This document shows positions 31,597 to 43,459 of a DNA stretch of 64,000 bases, piece after piece. Source of the DNA: Oryzias latipes (taxonomy: Eukaryota > Chordata > Actinopteri > Beloniformes > Adrianichthyidae); the NCBI RefSeq assembly GCF_002234675.1, contig NC_019876.2:21503161-21567160 (forward strand). Direction: 5' to 3'. A program made the translations under genes and the position numbers. Position 1 is the first letter of the stretch. Each line of letters opens with the position of its first letter. The notes below the pieces were generated by a model, which worked only from the letters and a program-made list of their open reading frames with translations, did not search any database and had not been told where the DNA came from.

Positions 31597-31810
31597 TTGT
31601 ATACCGCTTTACAGTCACAGACCCATTAACACGCCGGTGGCGGCTCCGCTGCCGAACACTGGCGCCAACCTTCCACCAGAGGCAAGGTAGGCTTCAGTGT
31701 CTTGCACAAGACACTTAGACACATGGGTGGACAAGGCGGGAATTGAACCTACAATTTTCCGTTCAGGGGTCGACTGCGCAACTGCGGCACCACAGCCGTC
31801 CTGTAATGTA
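31597..31810 (-). mobile_element. SINE-like element (type B), minus orientation
   Basis: Reverse complement of the unit at 21740-22010: 'tgccgaacactggcgccaa', 'gtcttgcacaagacactta', and a tRNA-like head near 31790-31805 with 'ggaattgaacctacaattt'. Confidence 0.6.
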
Positions 31811-32099
31811 CAGCCTTCAGCAGCCATGTGACCTTCGTCTGTCATGTAGCCTCCTTGCCTCCTCAAGTGGTTTTCATCTCATCTCTGCCTCAAAGTTCCT
31901 TTGGGATTTGAGCAGCAGCACAGCTGAAACCTCTATTTTAACTTCCTCATAGATTCTATCATTTTTGTTCATACAATGAACGGTAAATTCTTCTGAAATG
32001 ACCAGCGCCACTACAACATCCATATTTATTCAGTTCTTACAAGAAGCAGGATCAATAATGTCTGTGATGACATGGAAGTCTAGCGACAGGTAGACAAAA

Positions 32100-32362
32100 T
32101 CCTACAGCATAACGCCTTTATTACAGATGCAGATACAAAGGCTTGGGGAGGGGGGCAAGGTTATTGGGAACATCCAGAAAAAAAAACTACAGTTAAATAA
32201 GGAGAACAAGGTGTGGGGGCAGAAGATCAGTCTGTAACAGATCAAGTGGGTGGGTGTTCTCCAGAATGTCATGAAGATGATGCTGATGACGAAGGTCTGG
32301 GGAATAAATGTCAATCTGGTGCCAGAAGAACCTCAGCTGCAGATGTAGCAAGCACCTCCTCC
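32100..32362 (-). terminator. ankrd46 3' UTR with polyadenylation signal
   Basis: On the minus strand AATAAA lies at 32117-32122, about 240 bases after the stop codon. Cleavage is therefore expected near 32095-32105. A short UTR with no other element seen. Confidence 0.6.
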
Positions 32363-33422
32363 TCAGTGGACCAGCTCCAGCTGGCTGCTGGAGAAGGGCA
32401 GCACGCCGCTCACGTAGTAGGCGATGCCGAGTGAGAGGAGGGCAATGACCACCAGAAGCAGCAGGACCCTCCAGAAGCCCAGATCCTCCACGAACTCCTG
32501 CCAGGTGGTCCTGAAGCTGGACAGCACCCCCTCGCTGCTCTGCAGGTGGGGGTTCAGTAAGGAATGACTCTCCATGGCGCTGGCAGCAGAAGAAGAAAGA
32601 CTTCAGACCAAAGAAATTGAGTCCTATGAGGTCACATGACCACTGAACTCTGTGCACATGGATGCGACACCCCCACATACACACTTCTGAATGTCATGCA
32701 CCCCCATTACCTCTCACTGTCAGCCATCTGCATGGTCTCCAGCTTGGAGTGAGCCCCTCTGTTGAAGCCCTTCACTTCCTGCTCCTCCAGACCCTCCAGG
32801 AGGCGGATGGCGTCTTTGTTCACGCCCCGCCTCTTTGCCAGCACCAGGGGGGTGGAGCCATTGTGGTTACTGAAGCCAGGGATTAGACACAGAAACAGGG
32901 GAGGGTAAGTCAAACTGAAAAAAAAAATAAAAACATGCAGCATCCTTTCTGTAAAAATGGGCCATAATCCAATCCCACAATCCTTTGCTGTAACCAAATG
33001 AAACATTGGTTTTAGAGAGTGACCACAGACACGGACATGCTTGTAAAGGATTCTGTTTGAATCCTTCCTATGCTGTGGAACAAACAGCAGCGATGACAGA
33101 GAGCCACTAACCAAATGTCAATCTTCAGTCCATTGGACACCAGGAACTGGATGGTGTCCACATGGCCGCACAGATGCAGCGCTGTGTTCCCCTGGTAGTC
33201 TGTAGCGAGAAGGTCAGCGCCAAACTTGTGCAGGAGGCGACAGATGTCCACGTTTCCTCGCGCCGCAGCCAAGTGCAGGCCTGTGCGGCCACGGTTGTCG
33301 CGGATGTTGGGGTCGCATCCCGTTTCTAGGAGTTTCTTGGCGAAAGGCAGGTCCCCGTCGATGCAGGCCTGCAGCTGGGGCACGCTGGTCTGCGACGAGT
33401 CATTGATGAAGACATAGGACAT
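32363..33422 (-). CDS. ankrd46: Ankyrin repeat domain-containing protein 46
   Basis: Three coding exons on the minus strand: 33112-33422 (the exon extends to 33454, with the ATG at 33420-33422), 32711-32869 and 32363-32579. Borders are GT-AG, the phases match, and the product is 228 residues, the length of the mammalian protein. The N-terminus MSYVFINDSSQT and about four ankyrin repeats (residues 12-140, e.g. GRTGLHLAAARGNVDICRLL and GNTALHLCGHVDTIQFLV) are followed by EEQEVKGFNRG, TWQEFVEDLGFWRV, a single hydrophobic anchor (about 195-216, LLLLVVIALLSLGIAYYVSG) and a short tail ending ELVH. The layout is that of a small membrane-anchored ankyrin protein. Near-perfect match to vertebrate ANKRD46; teleosts have a and b copies and I cannot say which this is. 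Upstream non-coding exons are not identified. Confidence 0.95.
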
Positions 33423-33502
33423 GTCCGAGTGGGTGTCAGAAAATTCCAGCGTACCTGCAGGAAAACAAGCGGGAAACGGGATGAGAAACCTCAGCAACTC
33501 AT

Positions 33503-33716
33503 TTAACCCTTGTGCTATCCTAGGCACTTTAACATTGGGAGTTGGGTCATCTAGACCCCACTAGACAGTGCGCTGAACCTTTTCTCTTCAATGATTTGTG
33601 GTCTTCACTGGTGTCCATGGATTACATGAAATCTTTCCACCTTTATCCACCTTTGTCATGGTAGGGATAACACGTCAATGTAAGGGTGGGGTCATCTAAG
33701 ATAGCACAAGGGTTAA
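33503..33716 (+). mobile_element. piggyBac-like MITE, copy 2
   Basis: TTAA-bounded, with the same 'ttaacccttgtgctatc ... gatagcacaagggttaa' ends and almost the same interior as 26548-26760. It lies upstream of the ankrd46 coding start. Confidence 0.75.
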
Positions 33717-35432
33717 GGCTTCTGCAAACATCTGTGAAGCTTCTGTGAGACCCCCGTCCCATTCCAGAAGTTTCCACTCTACTAAATATTCCAGTCCACT
33801 CTCAGTGCAAATGGAACACAGAAGAAGACATTGGGAAGGACGACAACTCTGACTTCTTAAGTGAAAGGGAACATCTGGGTTAGTCTTGTACAAAGTTTGG
33901 ATCCATCTCTTTGTTTGACCTTGTAAAAAATCAAGGCCACAGGATCTATAGATTATTCAAAAGCTGTCTTGCAGCAAATTAGGATGAATTATATTACAGC
34001 ATCACTATGATTCTCCCTTAACCACAGCGCAGAGCTCCTCTGCTGATCAATCAAGAACATCTGACATGGGAGCAGAATGCTTCAAAAGCTGCTCCCCATC
34101 AACAGCTGATGTTAACATGATGTCAGTGAAAGTTTTGTGGTCAATCATCAGTTTCGGTGCTGCCTACCTCTGATGAACAGTGGGCGGGGCTTTTTACACT
34201 GGTGGTTTTAAGTGCAGTAAAGTTAGGCTATTAATCACAGCATGAAATACTGGAAACTGGATTAGAGTCTGTCACAATCGGACTACTGCCAGCCATTGTC
34301 TTCCACAGTCTTTCTATTATAGACCTTTGGGAAACTAGACATGAATACACCACCCAGCCTACTTACCGTGCAGTTATATGCAACCATGGCAAAAAGTTCG
34401 TTCATGGAGCCTTGGTTCTCCCTGTGGGTCTGATCGTGCTCTCTAATGCAGTTATGCAGATGACACTCAGCTTTGTGTAACTGTCACCAAACCATCATAG
34501 TCTATCAGACTCCCTGCTGCTCAGAGCAGCAGAACTCCTACATGAACTTTATTGAGTTCAAAAATGACAGACAGAAGTCTCTGTTATTGGGAACAAGAAA
34601 AAAAGAATGAAGATCAGTGATTTTTAGAGGAATGAAGATCAATCTTAACAGTCATGCCAAACTCAGAGCTGAGTATCTGTGTCACGTGGAATAATAATAA
34701 TACTAATACATTTTAGGACTCTTAAGGCCACTGTTTTTTTCTGATTTGTTTTCTGATTTGAAATGGTTTATTTCAAGCAATCAAATAGAAATAATACACA
34801 AAAACAATATAATCATCAGTTATACATTCATACAGTAACTAATCAAACTTAGGATAATTAGACATAATTAATAAATATTGCTTGAAAGGGAGTGGAAAGA
34901 AGCGAACTTATATAATCCCACCCCGTTATACTATAACCATTTTATTACATGATTTATCAATATCCGGTTCCTAGGTTTTATCAGACAGAATTAACAATCA
35001 TAAGGTATCAATAAAGCACATGCCAAAGATGAATTACTTAAGTACTACGTCAAAAATAACTATTTTAGAAATCAACATGGCAAATGCAGCATCTGAAATA
35101 TATGCAAATTATGTTACTTTTAAAAGTCATTCATATGCTTTAAAACATAATACTATATCAGTAAAATAGACACAACACTGTTTCAGGAATTTTCATAGCA
35201 AAATTTCATCAAGTATCAAAAGTTAAAAACATGTGCAAAGTTATGCTACATTAGGAAAGATTTTTGAATCAATTTATCAATTTTAGGAGCTAGTGAAGTA
35301 ATATCATCAAAAGTCAATCAATTTAACAATTTTCAATAAGTGATTAATCATTTGTTTTACTTTTTTTAAATATTTTTTTGTATTTTTATTTTATTTTTAT
35401 TTTTAAAAATTTTTTTTTATAATAAAGAAATG
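33717..35432. other. Intergenic/5'-flank sequence with old repeat debris
   Basis: No gene seen. 34740-35430 is AT-rich and includes 'gaaagggagtggaaagaagcg', a phrase typical of degenerate fish LINE-derived repeats. 33717-34740 is unassigned and may contain ankrd46 promoter sequence. Confidence 0.4.
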
Positions 35433-36283
35433 CTGTAGGGCAGTGTTTTTCAACCTTTTTTGAGCCACGGCACACTTTAACCTTGACAAAAATCCCGCGG
35501 CACACCAGCATCCCAAAAAAAAAAAAAAAAAAAAAGCAGAAACTCATAGTCTGTTTTGATCTACAGCCCCCCCCCCCCCCCGGCAATCTGACGTGCATTT
35601 TTGTGATAATTGTGGCAGAAAAAGCAGGAAGTTGCAGATGTTTTTCTAAAAGATGTAATAAAAGTTAAGTTACATACAAACTGTATGTTCGTTGTGTTTT
35701 CAAGACGCTGTCCCTTTAAGCCAATGCATCATGGGAGATGTAGTGTGAAAACTGCGAGAAAACGGCAGAAAGACTCGCGTCTCTGAGCTTCATGGTTTTG
35801 TTCACTTGTTCCACGGTCTGATACCGGATTCTGTGGAAAGCTCCACCGCTATAGACGAGCTTTAGCTGGTGTTTTTGTCGGAACTGACTGAGTTATGAGC
35901 TAAATTAACCACTTCTGATTGGTCAGACTGATGACGTGATTAATCCTTCAAGAATGATTGGTGGAGTCGTGGAGACAGTAAAAGCTGCGGGACTTTTCCT
36001 TACACAGTTATAGCTGCAGCTATTTCGCGTTACCGTCATTCTTATCAAAATGTCTTTAATAGAATCAAATAAACACAACGAAAAAAGTATTTTATGATCG
36101 TTTATATTCCTAACTACTCAGTGTTTTATCAGGACATGTTTGGATGAACAAAGAGCTGATTTCCTGGAGATGGTTAATGTTTTTAGATCAGTTAATGAGG
36201 GCAATTTTCCACGGCACACTTGACCATCTCCCACGGCACACTAGTGTGCCGCGGCACACTGGTTGAAAAACACTGCTGTAGGG
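35433..36283. mobile_element. Non-autonomous hAT element with 8-bp target duplication
   Basis: Terminal inverted repeats CAGTGTTTTTCAACC (35441 inward) and GGTTGAAAAACACTG (ending 36275) flank an 835-bp element. The octamer CTGTAGGG precedes and follows it (35433-35440 and 36276-36283), exactly the hAT signature. The inner arms carry 'gccacggcacac' and 'gtgtgccgcggcacac'. No transposase frame. Poly-A/poly-C runs at 35514-35581 are internal. Confidence 0.9.
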
Positions 36284-36700
36284 GAAGAGTAAAAAGGGTC
36301 CATAACTGTCGATTGTCCAAGGTTGGTATTTCTGTACAAATAAAACAGATAAAACATGATAAAAAAAACAGAGAAGAAAGACAGAAACGGTGAGAAGGTG
36401 GGAAATATGTGATTTCCTGTACAGATATGTTTTGAGTTTGGATTTGAAGAGGGACAAAGACTCTTAAATCTGGTGTAAAAGAGTTCCAGAGTTTGGCCAA
36501 GCCCCCATGGTGCTGAGGCGGGGTAAGGGTAAAGTCAGGTGAAGGGAGGATGAAGAGCTAAGGTGTGAAAGTGTGACGACTTTGACGAGAGCAGACAGGC
36601 GGGAAAGGGAGAAATCGTGGATGGCGTTAAAGGTGTGCAGAAGGATTGTGTAAAAAATTGTTGATTGGACCGGAAGCCAGTGGGGTGGCTGTAAATCCGT
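36284..36700. repeat. Old LINE-like repeat remnant (host of the hAT insertion)
   Basis: Contains 'gttttgagtttggatttgaa', 'aaagagttccagagtttgg' and 'gaccggaagccagtgggg', phrases I associate with abundant fish dispersed repeats, in a recognizable order. No open reading frame remains. Classification is from recall and is weak. Confidence 0.4.
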
Positions 36701-37029
36701 TATTCCATCTCAGTCACAGACTCTGAGTTTTGATGTCTGGATTTAAACCGATTCATGCCTTCATTTCCTGTGGGGCAGATGGTTGGAACAGTCTTCAGAA
36801 AACTGCAGTCAGTTTAAACCAGAACCAGGAGAAATGCCCGCATCACGTCTGTTTTAACCTTCTTACACCGGGTACCAGTTGCAGAACTGGTTTATTTAGT
36901 TCCACTTTGATGAAAATTATGTTTTTAACTTTTTCTTGTGGCATTTTTTCCTGATTATGGAGGACATACATAAGGAAATTCATCTTAAAATTGCATTTCG
37001 GATCATTTGTGAATCAGGAGCAGATGGAA

Positions 37030-37240
37030 AAATGCGGTTTGAAAAAAAATGGGCGTGAAGGTAGACCTGCTCTGTTCCATTCTGGAGCATCCATTCTGGA
37101 GCATCCACTTGTAGACCTAGATCCATGTAGATCCTTACAAACCCCCCCTCACACCCCAGCATAACTTCAGCAGTATTGGAGCTATCCAGCCGTAGAGTTT
37201 TGAGCCAGATTCCAGTTCAAAGGAGGACAACGAAGATGTA
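37030..37240 (+). repeat. Dispersed repeat family R, copy 3 (partial)
   Basis: Contains 'gagctatccagccgtagag' and a duplicated 'ccattctggagcatcca', matching the copies at 18785 and 44005. Confidence 0.4.
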
Positions 37241-37248
37241 CCAGATGC

Positions 37249-37352
37249 TTTTGTAGGTTCTATGTGATGCTGTTATAGGTTCTATTTGATGCTTTTGTAG
37301 GTTCTGTGATGCTTTTGTAGGTTCTATGTGATGCTTTTGTAGGTTCTACATC
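37249..37352 (+). repeat. Minisatellite, about 22-bp unit
   Basis: Roughly five tandem copies of 'gatgcttttgtaggttctat', with small length differences. Confidence 0.8.
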
Positions 37353-38465
37353 ACACCAACAATCTACAATCACAGCTTTTTTATGCTTCTGATTCACATT
37401 TTTTTTAAATTCTCAGAAATGCAATTTTATGATGATTTTTTTATCATATACTGTTAGAAAAATACCAAGGACTTGTTAAAAACACAATTTTCATGTATCG
37501 ATTTCTGCTTTGTTATTAAATTACTGCAACTAAAAGAGTGTGTGTTCTAACTGAACATCTTTAATATTAAGGATCTTCTCTTTTGCCTTTTCGTTTGTGT
37601 TATGCTGTGCCATGTAGTCACAACAAGAACTGTTAGTTCATTTATAAAAGTGTTTGTAGATCAATCTAATTTGTTTACAAAGTTGTTAACCAGTTACGTG
37701 GTAACCAGGCAGAATAACTAGTTAACACCGATAGCCGGGTTAAAAAATAGCCTGAACCTAACGTGTTGTAAGTAGGCTTAACTAACCACAGGCAGGTGAG
37801 TATGCGAATAGGTGGAAGCGTAAATAAACAACTGTTTTATGACGTCATCGCCGAGAGAAAAAGATCCAGATGTTAGGGAGCTAAGGCTAAGGGAGCTAAC
37901 TGCTTACGAACCACTCAAACCGAGGGCTCAAACCTGAGCTTCAATACCCACACCGAGAGCAAATTTTTCTTTCGACTCAAAGCTGTTGCCTTGTCCGCGC
38001 ATCTCACCTGTTTTGAGGATCCAAGTCAGAAGAAAAACAGCTCTCCGTTGCCTGACACTGCTGAGATGCTAATCCTGTCTGACTCTTGTCTGGTTTTACC
38101 GGCGTCCAAACCGCATTTTAGTGCAACACCGCCACCTGCTGGACCGGAGCAGAACATTCATGTTTTTTTTGGTGTTTTCCATTTCACAAACTAATCCTCT
38201 CAGAGGGAATGCTGGAGAGTTCTGGACAGTTCCCTTTTCCATCAAAATGTGTTTTTTCATGTTAGAAGTGGTAAGAGTGCCACTAAACAGCAAAGCAAAC
38301 AAAGAGCGTCAAACAATACTGTTTATTTTGTATTAATTATTTGCTTTTGTTCCCAAGACTTTTATCAAAACAACGTTTCTGCAATGAAATAAAAGACTTG
38401 TCCATAAAAAATAAACATCAAATTTTTCCAGGTAGAAAACCCCCCAAAAAAAGTATTTATTTTAA
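37353..38465. other. Unassigned intergenic sequence with one CRE site
   Basis: A palindromic CRE, TGACGTCA, lies at 37840-37847. A minus-strand donor-like GTGAGA lies near 38003-38008. These could belong to a distant 5' exon of ankrd46, but nothing connects them. Short open frames have no recognizable content. Confidence 0.3.
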
Positions 38466-38935
38466 AGAATTATGAGCACCACTGTCCTCCTGAGGGACTT
38501 CAATGCCCACGGGGGAATGACAATGGCACCTGGATGAGTGTGATCTGTAGGTATGGCCTCCCTGATCTGATCCCGAGTGGTGTGTTATCATTGGACTTCT
38601 GTGCTCATCACAGTTTGTCCATAACGAACACCATGTTCAAGCACAAGGGTGTCCATCAATACACTTGGCGTCAGGACACCCTCAGCAGGAGTCTTGGACA
38701 CTCAGGTAAAGAGAGGACCAGGGCTCTCCACCGATCCATACCTGATGGTCAGTTGGATTCTCTGGCAGGGAAGGAGGCTGGAAAGACTTGGCAGACCTAA
38801 AAGTACCGTGAGGGTCTGTTGGGAACGTCTGGCTGAGCCCTCCATCAGGGGAGTCTTTAACTCCCAAAGAGTGCTTCAAACGGGTACCAAGGGAGGCTGG
38901 TGACATTGAGCCAGAGTGGACCATGTTTTTTTCCT
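38466..38935 (+). pseudogene. Non-LTR retrotransposon endonuclease fragment
   Basis: Broken plus-strand frames read as LINE endonuclease and linker sequence: RDFNAHGG (about 38490), RYGLPDLIPSGVLSLDFCAHHSLSITNTMF-like sequence at 38550-38640, HKGVHQYTWRQDTLS (38641-38690) and a later CWERLAEPSIRGVFNS segment (38825-38870). At least two frameshifts are present and the fragment is truncated at both ends. It is a different LINE family from the one at 8474. Confidence 0.6.
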
Positions 38936-39059
38936 GTGTTTCTTTTGTCCTGTGTGTGTCTCTGGTCCTGTGTGTGTCTTTGGTGTCTTTTATATGTTAC
39001 TATCACCAATTAAACAACCATAAAAATAAATGGATATGGAAAATAAAGAAAATAGTTAG

Positions 39060-39665
39060 TGAAGAATGACATTGTTAGAATGAGTTGAGTAATTTAAGCC
39101 CCCCGATGATCCAGGTGTTGAGCAATGGTCTCTGTGCGCCGTTTTACCTCGCAGCTTGCGCCCACTACCCCTCCCCTTCTCCTCCTCACACACACACACG
39201 CCTCTTTCTCAAAGGCGGGAGAGCCAATTCGCAAGGTTCAGGCCGTTCCATACTCTGCCATATAATTCATGACAGCAGAAATAAAGTGCCACAATTACTA
39301 ATAGCAAGCACTGAATCGGCACCCTCTACTATCCAGGCAAGTACCGTTGCGCCCGAGTCTTAAGTCACTATCCTCTTACTTAGTAGCGGCCCAACTGGAC
39401 ATGTCCGAATCTGCTACCCGTGCCCATGCAAAGCACAACCCCGGTTTGTTGAGAATGACACTCACAAGTTAGTGGACAATCAAATCTGCCCGTTTATTTT
39501 GAAAACACCCACCACCAGCCAAACAGCATTAACCTCACTTCCGCTTACAGCTCCCTCACTTAAGTGAGCGATTTAACACACCCGAGATTCCCCACTTCCC
39601 ATTAGTCTTAAAAGCTGAAGACGAGGCTAACCCCCAGATCGCCACAATATAATTATTTGCCATAT
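39060..39665 (-). repeat. LTR-like or other repeat remnant, minus orientation
   Basis: More GC-rich than its surroundings. Read on the minus strand it starts near 'tgtggcgatctgggggttag' and has an AATAAA at about 39500, as an LTR would. I find no paired copy and no target duplication, so this stays tentative. Confidence 0.3.
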
Positions 39666-40757
39666 GAGCAGTGCTATTTTTGGAGCAATCCCTGCTCGGG
39701 GGCGCATGGGCACCGGCAGGCACAGGGTTGGTGACCCCTGAACTAGAATGGTTGAATGCTATATTGGTAAATGAAATTAAACTAAAAGACTAATAATTGG
39801 CTAAATAAATAATTAAATAAATGATCATAGTTGACCATAAATAAAGTTAAAACAGCACAATAACAAGTTGTGCACCACAGCTCACGTGTCATGCCACAAC
39901 GCCACCAAACGGATACAGTGGACAGGACAGATAACAGCTGTTTGTGATCATTTAGTGATGCAGCGACTCTACGGCTTTTCTACTGTCTGGCATCTGGGAT
40001 GATTTAAAATAAAAGTAAAACTAACATCTTGACAAAAAATACATTTTTGAAAAGCCAAAAAAAAACTTCCCATGATTTTATATATTTCTTATTTGGATTG
40101 ATTTGACATTCTAGATGTGAGGCTTTGTTTGTAAAAGTTGAAGGCTTTTTTCCTCCGTCGACTGGCACAGCGTATGACGTCACGCCAAAGCAGGGGAGAT
40201 TGTTGAAAAGTAATAAAAGTTTGAAATCAATTCGTGAAAAACTGGCAAAAATACGTTGTAGTCTAGCCTTGTGAGCATTTTAACTTTTTAATGGTGTCTC
40301 TAGCTGAAAGAATGCCAAAATAAGAAGCTTCTAACAGGGGGAACTTTGGTGAAAATGCCTCTCCCATTGAAACCTGTATAAAGCTTAAAATACCACAAAG
40401 TTTAAAGGTTTACATAAAAAAAACCTAAAACATATTTGAAAAATCTGAAAGAATTGAAAGAATTGGAATCAGTTTAAAACATTGTGATTAATTTGCAGTT
40501 TGAAAGGTGTCTCTAGCTCAAAGTATGTTGAAGTTATACTGGTGGAAAGAAGAAAAGGTTTTCAAGGATTCCCAATGTATTTCAATGGAGGCAAAAATCC
40601 TGGAAATCCTGGAATATCTTGAAAAGTTCAAGGATTTGAAGGACCAAATTTCATAACTTGGAAATAGCTGAACATTTAATAGCTGAATGGTTAAAATAAC
40701 AAAAAAAAATTGTAGGAGTTAAGCAGCAAAACATGGCGGAAGATACTATGATAAAGG
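39666..40757. other. Unassigned intergenic sequence with an internal imperfect repeat
   Basis: 'ggtgtctctagctgaaag' (40292) and 'ggtgtctctagctcaaag' (40506) head two similar stretches about 215 bp apart. Otherwise AT-rich with no gene. Confidence 0.4.
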
Positions 40758-40970
40758 AATAACCCTTGTGCTATCTTAGATGACCCCACCCTCACATTGA
40801 CGTGTTCTCCCTACCATGACAAAGGTGGATAAAGGTGGAAAGATTTCATGTAATCCATGGACACCAGTGAAGATCATAAATCATTGAAGAAAAAAGGTTC
40901 AGAGCACTGTCTAGTGGGTCTAGATGACCCAACTCCCAACGTTAAAGTGCCTAGGATAGCATAAGGCTAA
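40758..40970 (-). mobile_element. piggyBac-like MITE, copy 3 (inverted, older)
   Basis: Reverse complement of the copies at 26548 and 33503. Its TTAA ends are decayed to ATAA and CTAA, and more substitutions are present, so it is the oldest of the three. Confidence 0.7.
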
Positions 40971-42178
40971 AGAGAAACAAGAAAACAGTGGGCTGAATGC
41001 TTTATGGCCTTCAACCAAATATTTTGTTTGATGGAAAACTCTGGTCTGTAGATGCAGATACAGAAACAGGTCAAAATGAAATGGGTGCCTTTATCATGAA
41101 ATGTCAGATTTTGGTTAGATACCATTTTAATCTGGTGTGTAGATCGATCAAGTTCAGCAATGGTTATTTCTGACTTTGGATTTTAGGTTAAAATCCTATC
41201 AGTTTTTCAAAGTAAGAATGTGGAGGATCTTGTAGTTTGCAGCTTTTTTCAAAAAATGTCCAAACAAAACACACAGCAGCCAAGACTATTCATTGTATTT
41301 TAATTCTTATACATCCTCTTTGAGGAAAACTGCATCTCTTTCTTCAGGATTCTGCTGAATAAAACATTTGTTTCTGAGTGTGGCGTTAAACAGACAATGA
41401 AAATTGTTATGTTTGATATAGTTTTCAAACATTTTATAAAAAAACATCCTGGAGGCATTTTTCTCTTTATAGTTTCATGTTTACCATGTTTACACTTAGT
41501 TTTCATTCTATTCCCTCCAATAGCAGTAAATAAGGCGGGATATTATGACATCAGACACATAATTACATTCTAGATTACAAAAGAACAAAAACTGAGCAGG
41601 AAAAAAGGCTGAAACCTCAGAAGCAGCACAGATACAGTGGTCAAAAAAGGTCATAAGGTCATAAAGGTCTATTTAGAGTAAACAAACTGAAAAATGACTT
41701 TATTGAGAATTTAAATCCGCTCAGGAAACCGCGAAAAGTGAAAGTTTCTTCAGTGAGAACACAGAAGCAGAGAAACCCAGAGATCAAACTGAAGCTGTTG
41801 GTATTAAAGTCAGTGTGTGGATGAAGCAGAAAGGGGAGGGGCAGAATCAGCTGAGGCTCAACATCAGTACAGTCAGGGGGTTAGTCCGAGTCAAGAAAAC
41901 TCAGTTTTTACTGCATGACCTTACAGAGATATGATTCTGGTTAGATTTCAGGGAGGTGGAACATCAGATAAGTATTAGATCTGAATGGTTAGGCACACAC
42001 ACAAAAAACAAACAAAAAAACAACAGGTATTCAGCTCCTCTTCTTCAGCTCTTGTATTGTGTCCGGGTAAAAATTGACCTGTTTTCAGTCTTGAAAATAG
42101 GTAACTGTGCTAGGATAAACTGTAGACAGGATCTGTTAGGAGGGAAATGTGCCAACAGGCATTTGGTCGTACAGACAT

Positions 42179-42180
<2 letters not shown>
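40971..42180. other. Downstream flank of the collagen gene
   Basis: Possible polyadenylation signals for the minus-strand collagen transcript occur as AATAAA at 41699-41704 and 42939-42944. No other feature recognized. Confidence 0.35.

Positions 42181-42240
<60 letters not shown>
42181..42240 (+). repeat. (CAT)20 microsatellite
   Basis: Twenty perfect CAT units. The poly-His reading on the plus strand is incidental. Confidence 0.97.
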
Positions 42241-42249
42241 TTCAGAAAG

Positions 42250-42930
42250 TGATCTCTGAGTACTTAGTCTGACTCAGAGGCAGAGTTAGGTTAGATTTGA
42301 TTCAGTTTACAACCAGGTTTGACTCAAGACTGAGATATTTAATTAAAGTTAGAATTTTGTTTGATTTAGGATATATTATTTATCAAATTCTGGTTTAAAC
42401 CGGGTTTTTGTCAGGTTTAAACTAGGTTTGACTGGCATTTGAGTTAAAAGATTTTAAAGTTTAAACCAGATTTGATTAGGTTTAAATTTGATTTGTTTTG
42501 GGTTTGAATCAGGTCTGATTCAGGTTTAAATAGTTTTTTTTCCAAGTATGCATTAAATTTAATAAAAACTTAAACCAGATTTTAATTTGAATATAGTTTT
42601 ATTTGGGTTTAAACCAGGTTCGACTCAGGATTGAATAAAAATGATCCAAGTTTAAACCAGATTTATCTTGCTTGAACTGCATTTGTTTTTTTGGTTTGAA
42701 CCAGAGGTTATATCTAGATTTAACTAGATATAAACCAGATTTGACTTAAACTAGAGTTAGATTAAATTCAGGTCAAACACGTTTGAATTTTATGCAATTC
42801 AGATCAAGTCGGGTTTAAGTGAGATTTTAATTATGTTTTAATCTCATGTTTTTGAGATGGGATGAGGTTGGATTAAATTGAAGTTGAAACTAGGTTTGTG
42901 TGAGATTGATATAACTTCATACCAGTTTTG
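42250..42930 (+). repeat. Degenerate TTTAAACC/GACT satellite-like tract
   Basis: Words such as 'aggtttaaaccag', 'tttgactcagg' and 'tttgattcaggtttaaa' recur every 20-40 bp in plus orientation for nearly 700 bp. Shorter tracts of the same kind are in col4a6 introns at 44695-44950 (plus) and 48225-48375 (inverted). Confidence 0.6.
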
Positions 42931-43459
42931 AGTGAGACTTTATTTTTTTTGCAAAAAACAGGTTGAAATTAATATGTTTTTGTGTTTGTGATAATTAGAT
43001 TCTCATGTTGTCTGGCTGCTTTAAAGGAACAGGGTGAACCTAAAGCCATCCAAAACACCTTTGGACTCTTTGTCTGTATAGTTTAAAGACAAACCTTATT
43101 TAACACGTGTACAGAAATTCATGTACGATTGACAGCAGGTTCCCAATGTAAGCATACAATCAAAACCAAGTTGACAATTAATAAACATGAAGTGGGAGTG
43201 GAGTTCAGGTGGGGAAAGCATACAGAGCACACAGAAGGAAAGAAAACAGAGGCCAGCTGAAGTCAAAGCTGAGGGAGAATAGCACCATAATCAGTTATAA
43301 TGAGGAAGATGCAAACACGTCTTTCCTCACTCTGGCTTCTTCTTTCATAGATTCACTGTTTGTGGGGGGGCTCATTTTTTTCAGTCACAAGATCCCGTTC
43401 ACCAGCGTCTCCACCTGTCTTTTTTCTGAAAGTGTTATCATGTCCCCCCATGGCTATGC

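Noticed and set aside
38649..38924. Separate host genes in the 38.5-38.9 kb interval
   Set aside because: The overlapping frames are fragments of one frameshifted LINE endonuclease sequence.
42181..42240. Short regular repeats as a CRISPR array
   Set aside because: A trinucleotide microsatellite without spacers; the genome is eukaryotic.
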